64,000 bases of DNA, from NCBI GenBank assembly GCA_007922305.1, contig ML677364.1:21187326-21251325 (forward strand), in the 5' to 3' direction. The first letter of the stretch is position 1; every line of letters starts with the position of its first letter. The translations under genes were made by a program, and so were the position numbers. The stretch is from Dermatemys mawii. Its lineage: Eukaryota; Chordata; Testudines; Dermatemydidae. The notes under the pieces are model-generated. The model had not been told where the DNA came from. It saw nothing but the letters and a program-made list of their open reading frames with translations, and did not search any database. Shown here one piece after another: positions 1-12,540 of the stretch.

Positions 1-622
1 ACTACTGTACACAACGCTCACCAAGGGAACACATCTTCCTGAAGTCTTCAATCCCTTGTATACAAACATTCTATTGCTGTTACTTCCTCCCGCCTCTTCC
101 TAGAACCCGACTCACATGTGGTGCTTAGAGTGAAGGAGAGCTATGTTACAGTGGAATGGTGTTCCTGGTCATGTTTCAGAATTGTTGGAGGGTGGAGTTA
201 ATGGCAGGAAACCACAGATGAGTATCTGTTCCAAATACCTAATTTTATGTTTGAGAGAAAGATCTGCTGACCCCTGTCCAACAGATGTATCCCATTGCCG
301 AGATATAGCATGGTGTCAGAGCTTTTAATGTGTCTATGCCATACAGTACACATCTTCTGGGCAGCCATAAGCCCTTTAATTTCTAGATAAATGGTCTTCC
401 AACACTTATTAATAGCCTTCATATCCTCACTGTGGCAATTATTCAGACACTCAGCCAAATCCAAGAAAACGATCACAGCTTCTGGACACAAATACATGCT
501 GCAGTTCAAATCTGCTCTCATACACTGCAAGAGCAGGAGTAAGGCCAAGATCATTTCCACCTGAGTGAACCACCACTATGTCCAGTAGATCACAACCTCT
601 TCAGTCACAGTTTAACTGTTTG
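1..622. other. Non-coding flank with one unrecognised minus-strand open frame
   Basis: No recognised repeat or exon. A 120-codon minus-strand frame at 198-560 begins with a leucine-rich stretch (MEMILALLLLLQCM). It resembles no family I can name. Given the surroundings it may be a decayed transposon ORF or a chance frame. Confidence 0.3.
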
Positions 623-775
623 AAGCTGGCCGCCGCTTCCCGCAGCCTCCATTGGACCGGGACGGCGAACCGCAGCCAGTGGGAGCTGCAGTTGGTGAAC
701 CAGCAAGTAAACAAACCGGCGGGCCCACTAAGGGTGCTTACCCTGCGGTTCCGCATGCCAAGGTTGCTGATCCTT
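623..775 (+). mobile_element. hAT-like DNA transposon, right-end fragment
   Basis: A GC-rich block in AT-rich surroundings, ending with ggttgctgatccttg. This resembles the right terminus of hAT elements whose ends read cagggatcggcaacc on the other strand. The left end is missing and no 8-bp duplication can be assigned. Family placement rests on the terminus and on recall of similar reptile repeats. Confidence 0.45.
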
Positions 776-1522
776 GAGCCAGACTATACTGTTCCCACAT
801 TATTGGTAGTGCTTAGCCCTGTAATGGCTGCACACTGTCTTGCTCAGACGCCATAATGTATAAGAATGGTTGATAAAATGATTGAAAATCAGCCCCTTAA
901 TTTATGTTTTGTTTAATCATCTTCAGGAGTCTTTTATTAAAGTCATATTTTTTTCTCCTTTGTTATGGAAACGTTCTATATTAAATTACTGACTTTAATA
1001 CACATTTTAACCATCCCCCAAGAAATTCAGGCTCATCAAAAAGCTGCTGGAATGATCTCAGGCTGGAATTAGAAGAAAGTAGTGGAAGGTGCTGGGGCAA
1101 ACATGACACATTTTTGAAAGAGAGCAAGCCATTAATTGTTACATCCGTATGGTTCTTTTTCAGGATCAAGATTTTTTTTTTCTGGTGGATCTAATCTGTG
1201 TGTGAAATAGCAGAGACTATAAAATATTACACTGAAATAGATCTGTTCCAGCTAGTCAAAGTGCAGGGCTGCTGAAGCATTATTGATCCAATATGGAACA
1301 GTTTTCCCTTACTTATGCAATTCTAATTAGCTTTGGAGTCTGATTTGCATAACTAAATGGTAACCATACAGTCTGAAAGTTCCTGTACTTTCATTGGATG
1401 ACAGATACCGTATTAGCCAAAGACAGTGAAGGGTTTGCATAATTACCATATGGCTGTTTCGCAGTACCTAGAGTGTGAACATACAACTCTCTCTGACTTG
1501 ACTGGCTTCCCTGAGTATATTA
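776..1522. other. Unannotated non-coding stretch
   Basis: AT-rich sequence with short poly-T tracts. I see no ORF, repeat end or RNA gene. Confidence 0.4.
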
Positions 1523-2241
1523 TTCTTGGGAGAATTCTGTTCCACTGTGCAATACAGAATTTGCACAGAATTGTTCTGCAGTGAATTTCCTTTTTCACTG
1601 CAGAATTGATGCTTCAGAGCTGCTGGCCACCCCTAGGGTTGCCACTAACCCAGCTCTCCACCTCACAAATAGAAGACACTGTCCAGGAGAGGGGTTGGAG
1701 CTGGAGAGTTCCTGACAGCTGCCATTCCCAGCATGATCTGAAGGAAGGAGGTGGCATGCAGGAAACTCCATATAAACCCGGGACCCAGAATCAGGCTGTT
1801 TCTCCTCTGGATCCCTGGGCTGTGGAGGGTCTAAGAGTCTGGACTGGGGGGCTCCTTGCTGATGGGCTCATGGGGGGAGGGGTGCAGGTGTCTGGGATGG
1901 GGAGACCCAACATCTTGGCTCTGAAGGGAAGGGGGTGCAAACGTCTGGGCTGAGGGGAGAGGGGCAAGTGTCTGGGCTGGGGTGGGGCCCACAGCTGGGC
2001 TCTGGGGAGAGGGGCAGACAAACAGGAACTTAGTTGTCGTATGGTTTCTTTAACTCTTCACGTGGAAGAATCTTTTTTGTTGTCTGTATTATTACAGACA
2101 TAGTTACTGACAGCTATTTTGAAATAAATGACCAAAATAATTGAAACTGGCGTGATTATATAGGTTTATTTTGACAAATAAAATATGCAGAATTTTGCAG
2201 AATTTTAAAATTAATTTTTGGCACAGAATTCCCACAAGAGT
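1523..2241. mobile_element. Degenerate DNA transposon with terminal inverted repeats
   Basis: The left end reads ttcttgggagaattctgttc. The right end, read on the other strand, is ctcttgtgggaattctgtgc. Sub-terminal cagaatttgcacagaatt and gcagaattttgcagaatt reinforce the inverted symmetry. The interior is G-rich with repeated gtctggg words. The open frames over 1606-2021 are compositional artefacts of this interior. No convincing TSD was found and the superfamily is not assigned. Confidence 0.5.
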
Positions 2242-2277
2242 AAAATATTTAAACAATTTGCCAAAAACTGGAATATA

Positions 2278-2855
2278 ACATCCAGACTTACAGAAGTGAC
2301 AAAGAGTCCTGTGGCACCTTAAAGACTAACTAAAGTATTAGAGCATAAGNNNNNNNNNNNNNNNNNNNNNNNNNNNNNNNNNNNNNNNNNNNNNNNNNNN
2401 NNNNNNNNNNNNNNNNNNNNNNNNNNNNNNNNNNNNNNNNNNNNNNNNNNNNNNNNNNNNNNNNNNNNNNNNNNNNNNNNNNNNNNNNNNNNNNNNNNNN
2501 NNNNNNNNNNNNNNNNNNNNNNNNNNNNNNNNNNNNNNNNNNNNNNNNNNNNNNNNNNNNNNNNNNNNNNNNNNNNNNNNNNNNNNNNNNNNNNNNNNNN
2601 NNNNNNNNNNNNNNNNNNNNNNNNNNNNNNNNNNNNNNNNNNNNNNNNNNNNNNNNNNNNNNNNNNNNNNNNNNNNNNNNNNNNNNNNNNNNNNNNNNNN
2701 NNNNNNNNNNNNNNNNNNNNNNNNNNNNNNNNNNNNNNNNNNNNNNNNNCTTATGCTCTAATACTTTAGTTAGTCTTTAAGGTGCCACAGGACTCTGTCA
2801 CTTCTGCAATTCCAGACTAACACGGCTACCCCTCTGATTCTTGACATCCAGACTT
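2278..2855. mobile_element. Penelope-like element inverted pair spanning the assembly gap
   Basis: The left arm 2291-2349 is the reverse complement of the right arm 2750-2806, apart from a 2-base indel. The right arm continues through the full PLE tail (aattccagactaacacggct, then ctctgattc) to about 2843. The left arm stops about 37 bases short of that end. The direct repeat acatccagactt occurs at 2278-2289 and again at 2844-2855, so the pair is one insertion with a 12-bp TSD. The two arms point outward, as in the complete pair at 49508-50676. The centre is unsequenced. Confidence 0.85.
2350..2749. other. Assembly gap, 400 N
   Basis: Exactly 400 N lie between two inverted PLE arms. The round length suggests a placeholder or estimated gap, so the true insert size is unknown. 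Confidence 0.95.
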
Positions 2856-3213
2856 GAGGCTTATTTTTGTTAATCTGTGAATAAGCATATCTTTCGTTAA
2901 TAAAGTCCTTGGCCTTTGGCCTTCATATTTATTCACCCCAGTAGTCAGTTATTTCCAAGTAACATTACAGAATTTGGAAATTCTGAAGTCTTAAGTAGCA
3001 GTATTAACATTCTTATACAACACTATGGGTCAGAGCTACTGTATTTTAGTTTAATGAACTTTGCCATGAATAATTTCCAAGAAGAATTTCCAAAACCAAT
3101 ACCAATTTACAAGCAAAATGCAGGGTTTCTTAATGACATCATTAATCGATGTATAAGCCCTTTCACTGATCTCTCTTGTGCACACACATATATGGCATCT
3201 TCAGGGCAACATT

Positions 3214-4111
3214 CTATAGACGAAGTTGTAGGTCCATAAACCATTTCAAGGCCTCCTCTGTAATATTGTGGATATCGTGCAGTTCATCTGTGAATCCATA
3301 TTTGGGACACTGTGTTATGATGTGTTTGATGGTTTAGATGTTCTCACCACAGTTGCACAAAGGGGAGTTTTTGGTTTTCCAATTGTGCATCATGGTTTGT
3401 TTGGATGTCATTCAATGTGGTCCAAAGTCTGCGAGGCAGGTTAAAACCATGAGGACAGCTCGTGGGGTCACTAATAATGTGCCTGTCTGGAGTGGAAAAT
3501 GAGGGCCAGACACTTTACCATTCCCTGATCGGATCTTGAGACATGAGGTCTAGTGCTTTTTGCGATTTCAGGTGGTGTTGGAGTATGTTATCCATAACCT
3601 GCCAGATGGGAAGTTCAGCACATTTAAGTTCTCGTGCTGTGGCTATATCTCAACAGATAGCTGGAAGTTTGATGTTTGTGGATACAGAAAACCAAAACAG
3701 AAGTGTTGATTTTACAGTTCCTGTGATGATTCCCAGGGTCTGATTCAGTTGCCTATCTGCAAGTTGTATATGGCAGCTTCTTGTATATACTGGTGCACAG
3801 TAATCTGCAAGTGAGTACATAGCACTGGGGCAATTGTTCCCTGGCTTTTGAATAATGTTGCACATCTTCACTTTAGAGACTACTTTCTTGAGGTGGTCAT
3901 GAAAGGTCAGTGTGCAGTCAAGAATGACTCTGAGACATGCTGGCTTTGGGTCATAATACATAGTTTCACCACAAAACTCAACAGAATGTTTCGTATGATT
4001 CTATTGTCACGGTGGAAAGTTGAAACTACCAATGTGCTCAGATTTGGTCTCAGCTGCCACTTTTGGAAGTGCTCCTCCATGATCTTAAGTTCAGATGCAA
4101 GGGTCCCTCAC
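3214..4111 (-). pseudogene. LINE ORF2 C-terminal remnant
   Basis: Read on the minus strand, about 3650-3961 encodes a frame with DCTLTFHDHLKK and then YCAPVYTRSCH, QLNQTLGIITG. These are the thumb and post-RT segments of non-LTR retrotransposon ORF2. Further toward 3214 a translated block carries a zinc-knuckle-like pattern (LCNCGENI, then IKHIITQCP), ending with a stop at 3214-3216. In-frame stops and shifts make it non-functional. The upstream half lies at 4890-5820 beyond an LTR insertion. Family: I/Nimb-like clade suspected from motif style, not proven; other APE-type LINEs remain possible. Confidence 0.75.
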
Positions 4112-4116
4112 GTTGC

Positions 4117-4884
4117 TGTCAGGATTGCCTCCCCACTCTGAACTCTAGGGTACAGATGTGGGGACCTGCATGAAAAAAGAAATAACCCCCACAAGCTTAT
4201 TTTACCAGCTTGGGTTAAAATGTTTTTCCCCAGAACACAAATTCTTTTGTATTTGGACCTGGTACGCTGCCACCACAAAACTAGGTCTAGGGTAGTTTGG
4301 GACCCTTCTTTCCCTTTCCACTAACCCCCCAAACTTCTTCCTTCCCTGGGAAGCTTGAGAGAAAAAAAACCCCATACCTCTCCTGATCCTGCGAGACGTG
4401 CCCGATCCAAAACCAGGATCTTACACAATGAAAAACAAGCAGTCAGCTTCTTAAAAGAAAGATTTTAATAAAAGAAAAAAGAAAGGAATAAATCCCTTAT
4501 AACCATCAATAGAACAGCATCTACCATAATCAACAAAAGGATTCAGAAACCAAACCTCTCCCCCGAGGCAATTTTCTCCCACAGTTGATATCTCTGCTGA
4601 AGCCTACAATATCAAGAAGCACCCAGCCAACACTCACCACTGAGAACTCTCCAAGTGATAAACAGAAGGTAAACTTACTGACTACAATACTTAATAGAAT
4701 CTTATAGTTATAGTGAAAGACATAGCTGTGTTCATCCCATAGCCGAGGTGAACAGAGAGAGACCCAGAGAGAAACTGAAACTTAAAATCCTTTGTCTCCT
4801 GAGGAATTTCTCATTGGTCAGTTGTCCTTTAGCTTAACCCCTTACAGGTAAACACTAATTCTAGGCTACTTCACACTTATGACA
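4117..4884. mobile_element. Solo LTR with 5-bp target duplication, inserted in the LINE
   Basis: The block starts tgtcagg and ends cttatgaca, so the termini are TG...CA with a 5-base inverted end (TGTCA/TGACA). It is flanked by gttgc on both sides (4112-4116 and 4885-4889). The length of 768 bp fits a retroviral or LTR-retrotransposon LTR. On the minus strand there is a CCAAT-type box (gaccaatgag), which favours minus orientation but does not prove it. No internal gag/pol sequence is present, so it is a recombined solo LTR. A shorter relative lies at 42343-42482. The LINE reading resumes on both sides. Confidence 0.8.
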
Positions 4885-4889
4885 GTTGC

Positions 4890-5820
4890 GTATGCCAAAT
4901 CATGAGCACATGAACACTTCTGCACTATTATTTCAGACATATCATTTGTGTGTGTGCTGAAGAGTGTCAGAGCAACTATGGAGCCTTACGGCAGCCTATT
5001 ATTCGAAGTGTGTGGCTTGCTGGTTTGATCTCTGAGGTATACGTGCATCCTTCAGCCAGTAAGCATGGTGTTCAGCAGCTTGAGAAAATCTGCACACAGG
5101 GGATCACTTTGGCCAGTTTCAGTAGCAAACCATCCTTCCAGACTGTGTCATATGCTGCTGACAGATCAATGAAAGCAATACTGGTCTTGAGTTTTTGTTG
5201 GAATCCAGCCTCAGTGTTTGTAGTGAGGGCCAGGATCTGGTCACAGCAACTTCTGGGTGGCTGAAAATGAGCTTGCTCCTTGGGTAGGCTGGCATCCACA
5301 GTGGGTCCGATTCAGTTCAGAATCATACGTTCCATCACCGTATAGATGGTGCTGCAGATGGAGAATGGCCTATAACTAGAAGGGTGATCTGCAGGCTTTC
5401 CAGGTTTTTGGAGTGCAATGACCTTGGCTTCTCTCCACACACGGAGGATTTCACTGGTCTCCAGGATGTTGGTGAAAAGCTGCACCCTCCATTTCTGTGC
5501 CAGTGGGCCCAGGTTATACAAGAACACAAGATAGATACCATCTTTTCTAGAGGCTTTTCCCAGTTTCCTGGCTGCAATGATCTCTTTACTTGTGAATGAT
5601 CCAGGCCGTCGGGATAATGGAGCACATGTGGACTTCACCTGCTGAAGTTGATGCTGAACTTGCCTGCAGTACTGTTGTCCACTGACTGTCCTGATGTCCA
5701 CAGAAGTTTAACAGCAATGGCACAGGCTTTTACCTGTGGCCTGGTGGCATGTGTGGGATTTGCAGCAGTCTCCAGGCACATCTGCGTGAGTGTGAGAATT
5801 CCACTGATAATTTACAGTGA
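4890..5820 (-). pseudogene. LINE ORF2 reverse-transcriptase N-terminal half
   Basis: The minus strand reads through canonical RT segments. Within 5312-5701 are FLYNLGPLAQKW, WREAKVIALQKPGKP and SSYRPFSICSTIY, corresponding to the finger and RT block 2 region (KPGKP...SYRPIS in relatives). Within 5072-5299 is AFIDLSAAYDTVWKDGLLLK, the RT A-box carrying the catalytic Asp (FIDLSAAYD). The fragments are in different frames with stops, so the copy is dead. Together with 3214-4111 it forms one antisense LINE interrupted by the LTR at 4117-4884. The 5' part (endonuclease) is not recognisable; the element is 5'-truncated or too decayed beyond about 5820. Confidence 0.75.
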
Positions 5821-6741
5821 CGTTATTAATGGGACCAATGTAACAGGATGGCCAGCTCAGGAGTGGCTACAAATTTTATTTCATTGTTATAAATTATATG
5901 TGCAATTTTTAAAAAATCTTTTGTTGCCTGACTTGGTGCCTTTTTCCGACCCTTCTACCCAATTTTCTATCAATTAACGTGGACTGATTTTTGTCAGATT
6001 TCCTTTCTCTTCTCTATGATGCAGCCTTTCCCCATCGCCTCTCTTCATCCTGTTGCTCTCCACATCTTCTTCCCTCTATTCTTCTTTTGCTTTCACTTCG
6101 CAAACCTTCAAATCAAGTCTTTCAGGTTGCTGTCACTTTCCCCCAACATTTATTTAGCACTAAAACTGATGAAAAAGAAGTTGTCTAAAATTTTTGATTT
6201 AGCTTTCTGTATACAATAGACGAAGCAAAAGAATTGGGAACCACTGCAGCTGAAATGCCAAAAGGATGGTATTTAGGGTGTGTAGAAACTATGATTCTCC
6301 AATTCAGATAATGTTATATTGTACATCTATAATATGGTTTATCTTCAGTAATAACAGTAAAAATAATAGATAACTATGCAGTCTGGAATAATACTAGCTA
6401 TTTTTAAAAATTATACAAATCTCTTAGCTTATCATTTGTTATTTCTTGTCTTGTTAATATAATAATATATCTGTATTTTGAGCACGAAAGGTTCCATTCT
6501 GTTATGTGATATGCGCTGCCAATAAGTTATCCTCAACAATAATTGCCAAACATGTTAAATAGCACAAAAATGTCTACATTCATGCACTTCCCATAGTGAA
6601 CGTTGCTTAATTGGGGGCTATTACAAAAAAAATAGAAGTACATGTTGCAGTATTTTTGGTGCGTTATATGCATGTTGAAGAAGTAAAAGCCAATACATAC
6701 CTCCTTATCAGCTAGAGCATGTCACATACTAGGCTGTAACA
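5821..6741. other. Unannotated AT-rich stretch
   Basis: Nothing beyond a pyrimidine-rich segment near 6000-6130. The frames there are low-complexity. Confidence 0.4.
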
Positions 6742-7545
6742 TCATAGAATCATAGAAATGTAGGGTGGCAAGGTACCTTGAGAGATCATCTAGTCCATCC
6801 CCCAACCCTGAGACAGATTAAGTAAACCTAGGCCATCTCTGTCAGGTGTTGGTCCAACCTGTCCTTAAAAACCTCCAATGATGGAGATTCCACAACTTCC
6901 CTTTCTAATCCATCCTTATAATTAGAAATTTTTCCTAAATCCACCTTGCTGCAGACTAAGCTAAGTATTTCTTGCCTACCGTCTGTGAACATGAAGTACA
7001 ATTGGTTACTGTCATTTTTGTAACAGCCTTTAACATATTTGAAAATTATTCTTGTTTTGCTCCTCATCCACCCCCATCTTCTTTCCTCAAGACTAACCAT
7101 GCCAATTTTTTTTTTAACGTTTCCTCATACGTCAGGTTTTCTAAACCTTTTTATCATTTTTCATTGCTTTCTTCTGGACTCTCTCCAGTTTGTACACATC
7201 TTTCCTAAAGTGTGGTGCCCACAACTGGACACAGTACTCCCAGTGAGGCCTCATCAGTGCCCAGTAGAGTACCCAATATAACATATATTCATACACCCCA
7301 GAATTATATTAGTCTTATTTGCAACTGCATCATATTTTGACTCATGTTCAGTTTGTGATCCACTATAACCCCTAGATCCTTTTCTGCAATACTTCTGCCT
7401 AGTCAGTTATTCCCCATTTTGTATTTGTATATTTGATTTTTTTTCCTTCCTAAGTGTAGTACTTTGCACTTGTTAACTGAATTTCATCTTGTTGATATCA
7501 GACCAATTCTCCAAAAGCCATTAGAGAAAATTTTTTAGATTATCA
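6742..7545 (-). mobile_element. CR1-family LINE, 3' portion, antisense
   Basis: The plus strand opens with tcatagaatcatagaaatgt, the reverse complement of the CR1 3' tail. It continues with the CR1 signature about a lesion 'tagtccatcc' and 'ggtccaacctgtccttaaaa'. The minus frame 6828-7100 ends ESPSLEVFKDRLDQHL, the characteristic C-terminus of CR1 ORF2. Further in, plus-strand gtgtggtgcccacaactgga and ttcatcttgttgatatcaga are standard CR1 interior words. Frame breaks make it a relic. CR1 is the dominant LINE of reptiles and birds (established knowledge). Confidence 0.85.
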
Positions 7546-8759
7546 GTTGCAACCCTGGCTTTCTAATACAAATGTAAATGTTCTTCAGATAATGTAGAAC
7601 TTTTTCAATTCAATCAGACAGGATGACGTCTTTGCTTTCACAGTGACTGGCACAGATGCAGACTTAGAGGAGACAGTTTCGTCAAACTCAATCCAGATAA
7701 AACATTGCAAGGTGGGTCAGCTTTTGGGAACAGTTGGGATCTGACCCAAAGCCCACTGAACTCAGCGGAAAGACTTCCACAGATTTTAATGGGCTTTGGA
7801 TCAAGTGTTTAGAGTTAGATGGGTTGGAATCTGCCCCCATTTTCAAAGAAGTTCACCAGCTCTTTTTCAGTTTGCTTTTCAGTTGTGGGGTACTTATATA
7901 TATGCCTGGCTGTTCCTGGCATTCAAGGTGGCTCTGGAGTCTAGAAGTGCCTTTTGTCATCTGAGCTTGGCCCAAAACTCTTGTGGACTATGTCATGTAC
8001 TCTATTTAGGTCCCCAGCTCAACCTGTAACTGCTAAGAAATATGGTGGCCTGTTTACTTGGAAGTGATAGCAGAAGAAAACATGCTACATTAGTGCTCCA
8101 AGGACTGCAATGACTTCTTATTCACTTCTGGGCGCAATCAAACTCATCTTCACTTTACATCTACATCTTCCTAAATAATAAGGGAGATGTCTACATCTCC
8201 CTAAATAAGCTTGATTTTTGGAAAATTTGAATAATTAAATTGTAGGCTACATGGCATAGTTCTATTTCTTTGCAGTAATTTTTATTTTTTCTGGTTTCAA
8301 TATTGTATAATGGTTAATTAATTTCTCATTTGTTTACATGAAAAATTTTGCACTCCTTGGTATGTCCTTTATGGCTATATGGCCCTAACATCAGATATTT
8401 CATGCACTAATTGCACCTTTATTCAATTAAAGTAAGTGAATTTTACAATAGTGTATTTTTTCACGCTAATGTAATATGTACTGAGTGCCTGGATTTTCTT
8501 TTCTTTTTAACTTAGTTAATTGAAATATATTTGATATCAACAGACTCAGTGTGGAGTGCACAAACCAGAAAAAATCAAAGTATATGATGATTCTCTGGGC
8601 ATACTATTAAGACTTAGTATGAAAAAAACATATAAATGCACAAGTTACCAAAACATAATAAACCAAAACAAAATGCAATAACTGGACAAATCTGAATATA
8701 TAAATATATTTGATGCAAATAAATGACAAAAAATCCCTAGGAAAAAGCCCCCACTTTCA
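7546..8759. other. Unannotated stretch
   Basis: No gene signal. A short segment at 7560-7600 (tctaatacaaatgtaaatg, then ttcagataatgt) resembles 43729-43765 and may be an ancient repeat. Confidence 0.35.
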
Positions 8760-8761
8760 TC

Positions 8762-8870
8762 CACAACATTCTTTTCTCTTGCACAAAGGATTATTATTGT
8801 TATCCTCATAGCAGGGACTATGTTATTAAGTCTTGTACAATGCAAAGCACACTGTCTGTGCTTAACAAAT
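8762..8870 (+). repeat. L2-like LINE 3' tail relic
   Basis: cagggactatgttattaagt followed by gcacactgtctgtgcttaac and aataa repeats matches the general L2 3'-end pattern (gcagggact... agcacagtgcctggc... aataaat). It is heavily diverged. Confidence 0.4.
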
Positions 8871-11800
8871 AAGTAATAAATAAAACATTATTAAGTAAAT
8901 AATAAAATATCTTCTTTGATGTCCAAGATGAAAATAAGCCTATATTAACTTCAGAAAGTTATGACTCTTCGTAAAGTGAATTTTACTAGAAATATAAAGT
9001 TTTGTCAGTGCAAGACATAGCAATATGTTTATATTATTATAGAAGAGTAAATTTTGAGTACTGCAAGTGATTAGTCTATGAAATTTAAACCCTCCATTTA
9101 TTAACTTAACAATTTGGCATTATTAAGGGCTTAGGGCAAAAACCACTCTGACCTGTAGAAAAGTATTTGCCCGTAAAAGTGCAGATCAATACTTCTACAT
9201 TTAGCTGAAGTTTTATGTCTGATGCCAAACAGAGTTCATAAATGTCACTTCATAATTTGCATTAGTACAAATTATGAGCAAAAAGTTGTACCGTTGGCAT
9301 GCCTACACCAAAACATATTAGTTGTTTCAACAACTCTTTTAATTTATAATTGTGCTGTAAGATACCATTAAGAAACAATAAATAATTTTCCTGCACTAGA
9401 AGTTGAGAGTTTTCTTTTTCCAAGCAAACAAGGGTTTATAATAGGTTGTATTTTCTATGTGTTGAGGTCTAAATTTAGTATAGCAATATCTAACAAGAAA
9501 TAAGCATTTCAGTAGCATGTTTTGTTCAAACTAGAGTTTCTAGAAATATTAGATCACACAATGAATCTGAAACTACCACTCTAACACCATGAATTAACTG
9601 AAAACACATTATTATAGAACCATACACAATAAAAAATTCAGGCTACTTTCATGATATTCTATTTCAATATTTGCTGTTTCTTAAGATATAGTATTTTGTA
9701 AGAAATATTCTCATCATTAAGTTTTAAAAGGCATGAATGTTTCTTATTCTGCTATTTTTCCTAATTGCTCTAGAATCTCTCCCTTGTTCAGCTACAATAC
9801 TTGGTGTCACTAATATTTGGCAGCTATATTCTAGAGATAGGTCAGAGATTCAGAATTTGACTTTGGATTCAGATCACCCTTAACAGTGTTGATTTAGCCC
9901 ATAAGTGAAAGAGGAATGAGCTGCAAAATCTGCATGCCAAATACACGGTTGTTCATTTTGTAGATTTTGCTTCAGGTCATCATTAGGTCAGCACCTAATG
10001 CCCAAACTGGCCTGATTTTAGGGACAGTACATCTCACAGCCTCTTCTGAATGGTCAGGACCACAATGCAATCAGGCAGGATAGTACAGCCTGCTCCCTTT
10101 GTTGTATGTTGTCCTCAATATAGCCTGGACACTGTAATCATAACAGTCTTTGCACAGAATGTGCAGAGGAGGAGAGATTCTTCCTATGCTTTCCACTTCA
10201 TGCATGCTGAAAGGACCACTCACAGTCTGGCCCCTGAGCTGGTTGTTACAGGGAGAGAAAATGTGTGGGGAAATCATCAAAAAGATACTTATTATGATAA
10301 ATAATATGCAAAGGGCCATAAATACACTTTCATGGAAACCACAGACAGGAGGAAAGACAGCAGTTGTTCCTTGGAGCACCACATTTCCCATCATTTAGCA
10401 TCCATAATGTAACACACTCCTCCTAATTCTCCTTATCTTGTTATATTTCTTAAAGGGGATTAAGAACCTTTCTTGTTATTCACTATCTAGACTTCTCATG
10501 AACTTACATCCCCACATCAGATACTATATTATCCAATAATAAGATAAATGATGAACAGCATAGTTTCCTACTTGACAAGGGTTCTACATTATCCCACCGC
10601 ACAAAGAGCACAAAGAAATTTCTGTTTTGTATTTATTGCTTGGGCTATTACATAAAAATATTACAGAAATAAAAGCTTTGAAAAACTAGTTTGGTATGGT
10701 ATTGCTCCAGTCAGAATGTGCTAGTACACAATCAATTCTTATAAAAGCTTTTCTTTTTCCTCGTAGTTTAGTTGTCCAAAGGGAATAAATAATTTACAGC
10801 TTGTTCAACTCAGCACTTCCCTCCTCTTATTTTTAAAAATTTATTCTAATTTGCATTTACCTAATCAAATGTCTTTTATATACATTTTGGCAATATTTTT
10901 TCTTTTACTTTCAACTTAGAAAGGATGCCGTGTGCCAGCCCAGCCCTATCCTCTTGATGCCTCTGGGAAGATGTATGCTTTCTTTCCCATTATTTCACAG
11001 CCTATAAATGCCAGTCAGATATATCTTGATATAGATTGTTCAGAATAATTTTAATAATGTCTGCATTAAAAATGAAAGCCTTGTATAACTTAGAAACACA
11101 AACATTTCTTCTTAATAAACCTGATCCTCCCTCCCTCCCTCGACCTCCTCCCCCGCCTCACAAGCTTCTGTCTTTCCTCCAGTCTGACTTTCTAATATAT
11201 GAAGATGCTCTGGGAAAAGAGGCATGCCTAGTCATTAATGTTCATTGAGCCCCTTACCTATTTATTAATAATTAGTGTTTGTTAAGCACAGCTGCCTCAC
11301 ACCCCCTTGTAGCATGGCACAATAGCATGGAAATTCCCTAGTACCGCAATCGCTTAAGTAGTGGATCTGTAGTTGACGGTGACAGAGCCATTATTATCTG
11401 ATCTGATATGGTGGCTTAAAACTTGTGAAATTAAGTTAGTGTCCTCAAACCAGTTCCTAGTTTTTCTTTGGTATACATATCATAAAAATCAATTTCACAA
11501 TTGGCAAAGGTGTTGGTGGTCTCTCTGCAGAAAAATAGAAGATTGGATGAGCAGGGAGTCTTAACTATCCATGTAGTCCAGTGAAGATCCTTTCAAAACA
11601 AGGTTGAGGCATATTGGTGGACAGATGCGTGGAAGGTTGCACTACACCATTGCTTGTGCCGTACCTTTCCTGTGGTTAAATACAGTAGCATCATCACTAG
11701 GATTGGTCAATCTGGTACCTTTCACAAGCTAACCTGTTAGTCTGCTTTATACAGGTACCTGCAAAGTATGTGGAAAGAGATTAAGCATTTATGTGGATGA

Positions 11801-12387
11801 CCAATACTTACAAGTACTAGTGAATGATCCAGTCTTTTATGATCAAAAAGCACTTTAAATAATTCTCTCAAGGAAAAAAATGTAGCATTTTGGCACGAGA
11901 CTAGCACTAGATTATTATTAGTCACCCACAGCTTCATGTCAGAAGAAAAAAAAACAACTGCATTGTCCAGCTATGCCTCTCCAAATGCTCATATCCATAC
12001 AAACATCTGAAGAGTACAGTCATAGTGAAAACTAATAGATGAAATGGAACAGAAGTTACGTGTTTCTAATAGACTCTCCAGGCAGGGATGCTGCCAACAA
12101 CAATTTTTAATTTTTATTTATTTTCTAACAGATTTAATTACAAGACACAGGCTACAATATTTACTAAGACAAAGATGTAAAATGAACGGTATCTAACAGT
12201 TATTTCTTCTTGTCAGGGTTGCCGCCTGTTTTAAAAAAAAGAAAGTGGGCAGAGATAACATTGATTTTAAAAAGCTTTCAGACTTATTGAAAGCTCCTTC
12301 CATTAAAACTTTGTCAATGGCAAAGTTAAGGTAACTCATTGACGTTCCCTGGCAATCACTTCCAGGTTCTGATGGTTCCCATGGCGC
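8871..12387. other. Unannotated AT-rich stretch
   Basis: Long plain sequence with no coding signal. A polypyrimidine tract with repeated ccct lies near 11128-11160. Overlapping frames on both strands near 10050-10400 have no family features. Confidence 0.4.
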
Positions 12388-12540
12388 AGGAAAGCATTCC
12401 AAATGTTTATCACGGGGTGTTTATTACAATGTTGTCAACTTTGTTAGCCGTTCAAAGGCTATTTAAAAAAATGTTCTTACTCGTTACGTCATTCATACAT
12501 ATAATCTACACATATTCTCAAGTGTCATTTACTTCACTAA
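12388..12540 (+). repeat. Diverged repeat, copy 1 (partner at 14446)
   Basis: Begins caggaaagcattccaaatgt and runs through ttgtcaacttt to agtgtcatttactt. It aligns by eye, with many substitutions and small indels, with 14446-14575 in the same orientation. Family unknown. Confidence 0.5.

Noticed and set aside
1606..2021. Open frames of 115 and 76 codons
   Set aside because: G-rich repeated words inside a DNA transposon; not protein-like.
2350..2749. Gap considered as masked satellite
   Set aside because: Edges are inverted PLE arms with a shared TSD, so a PLE pair explains it better.
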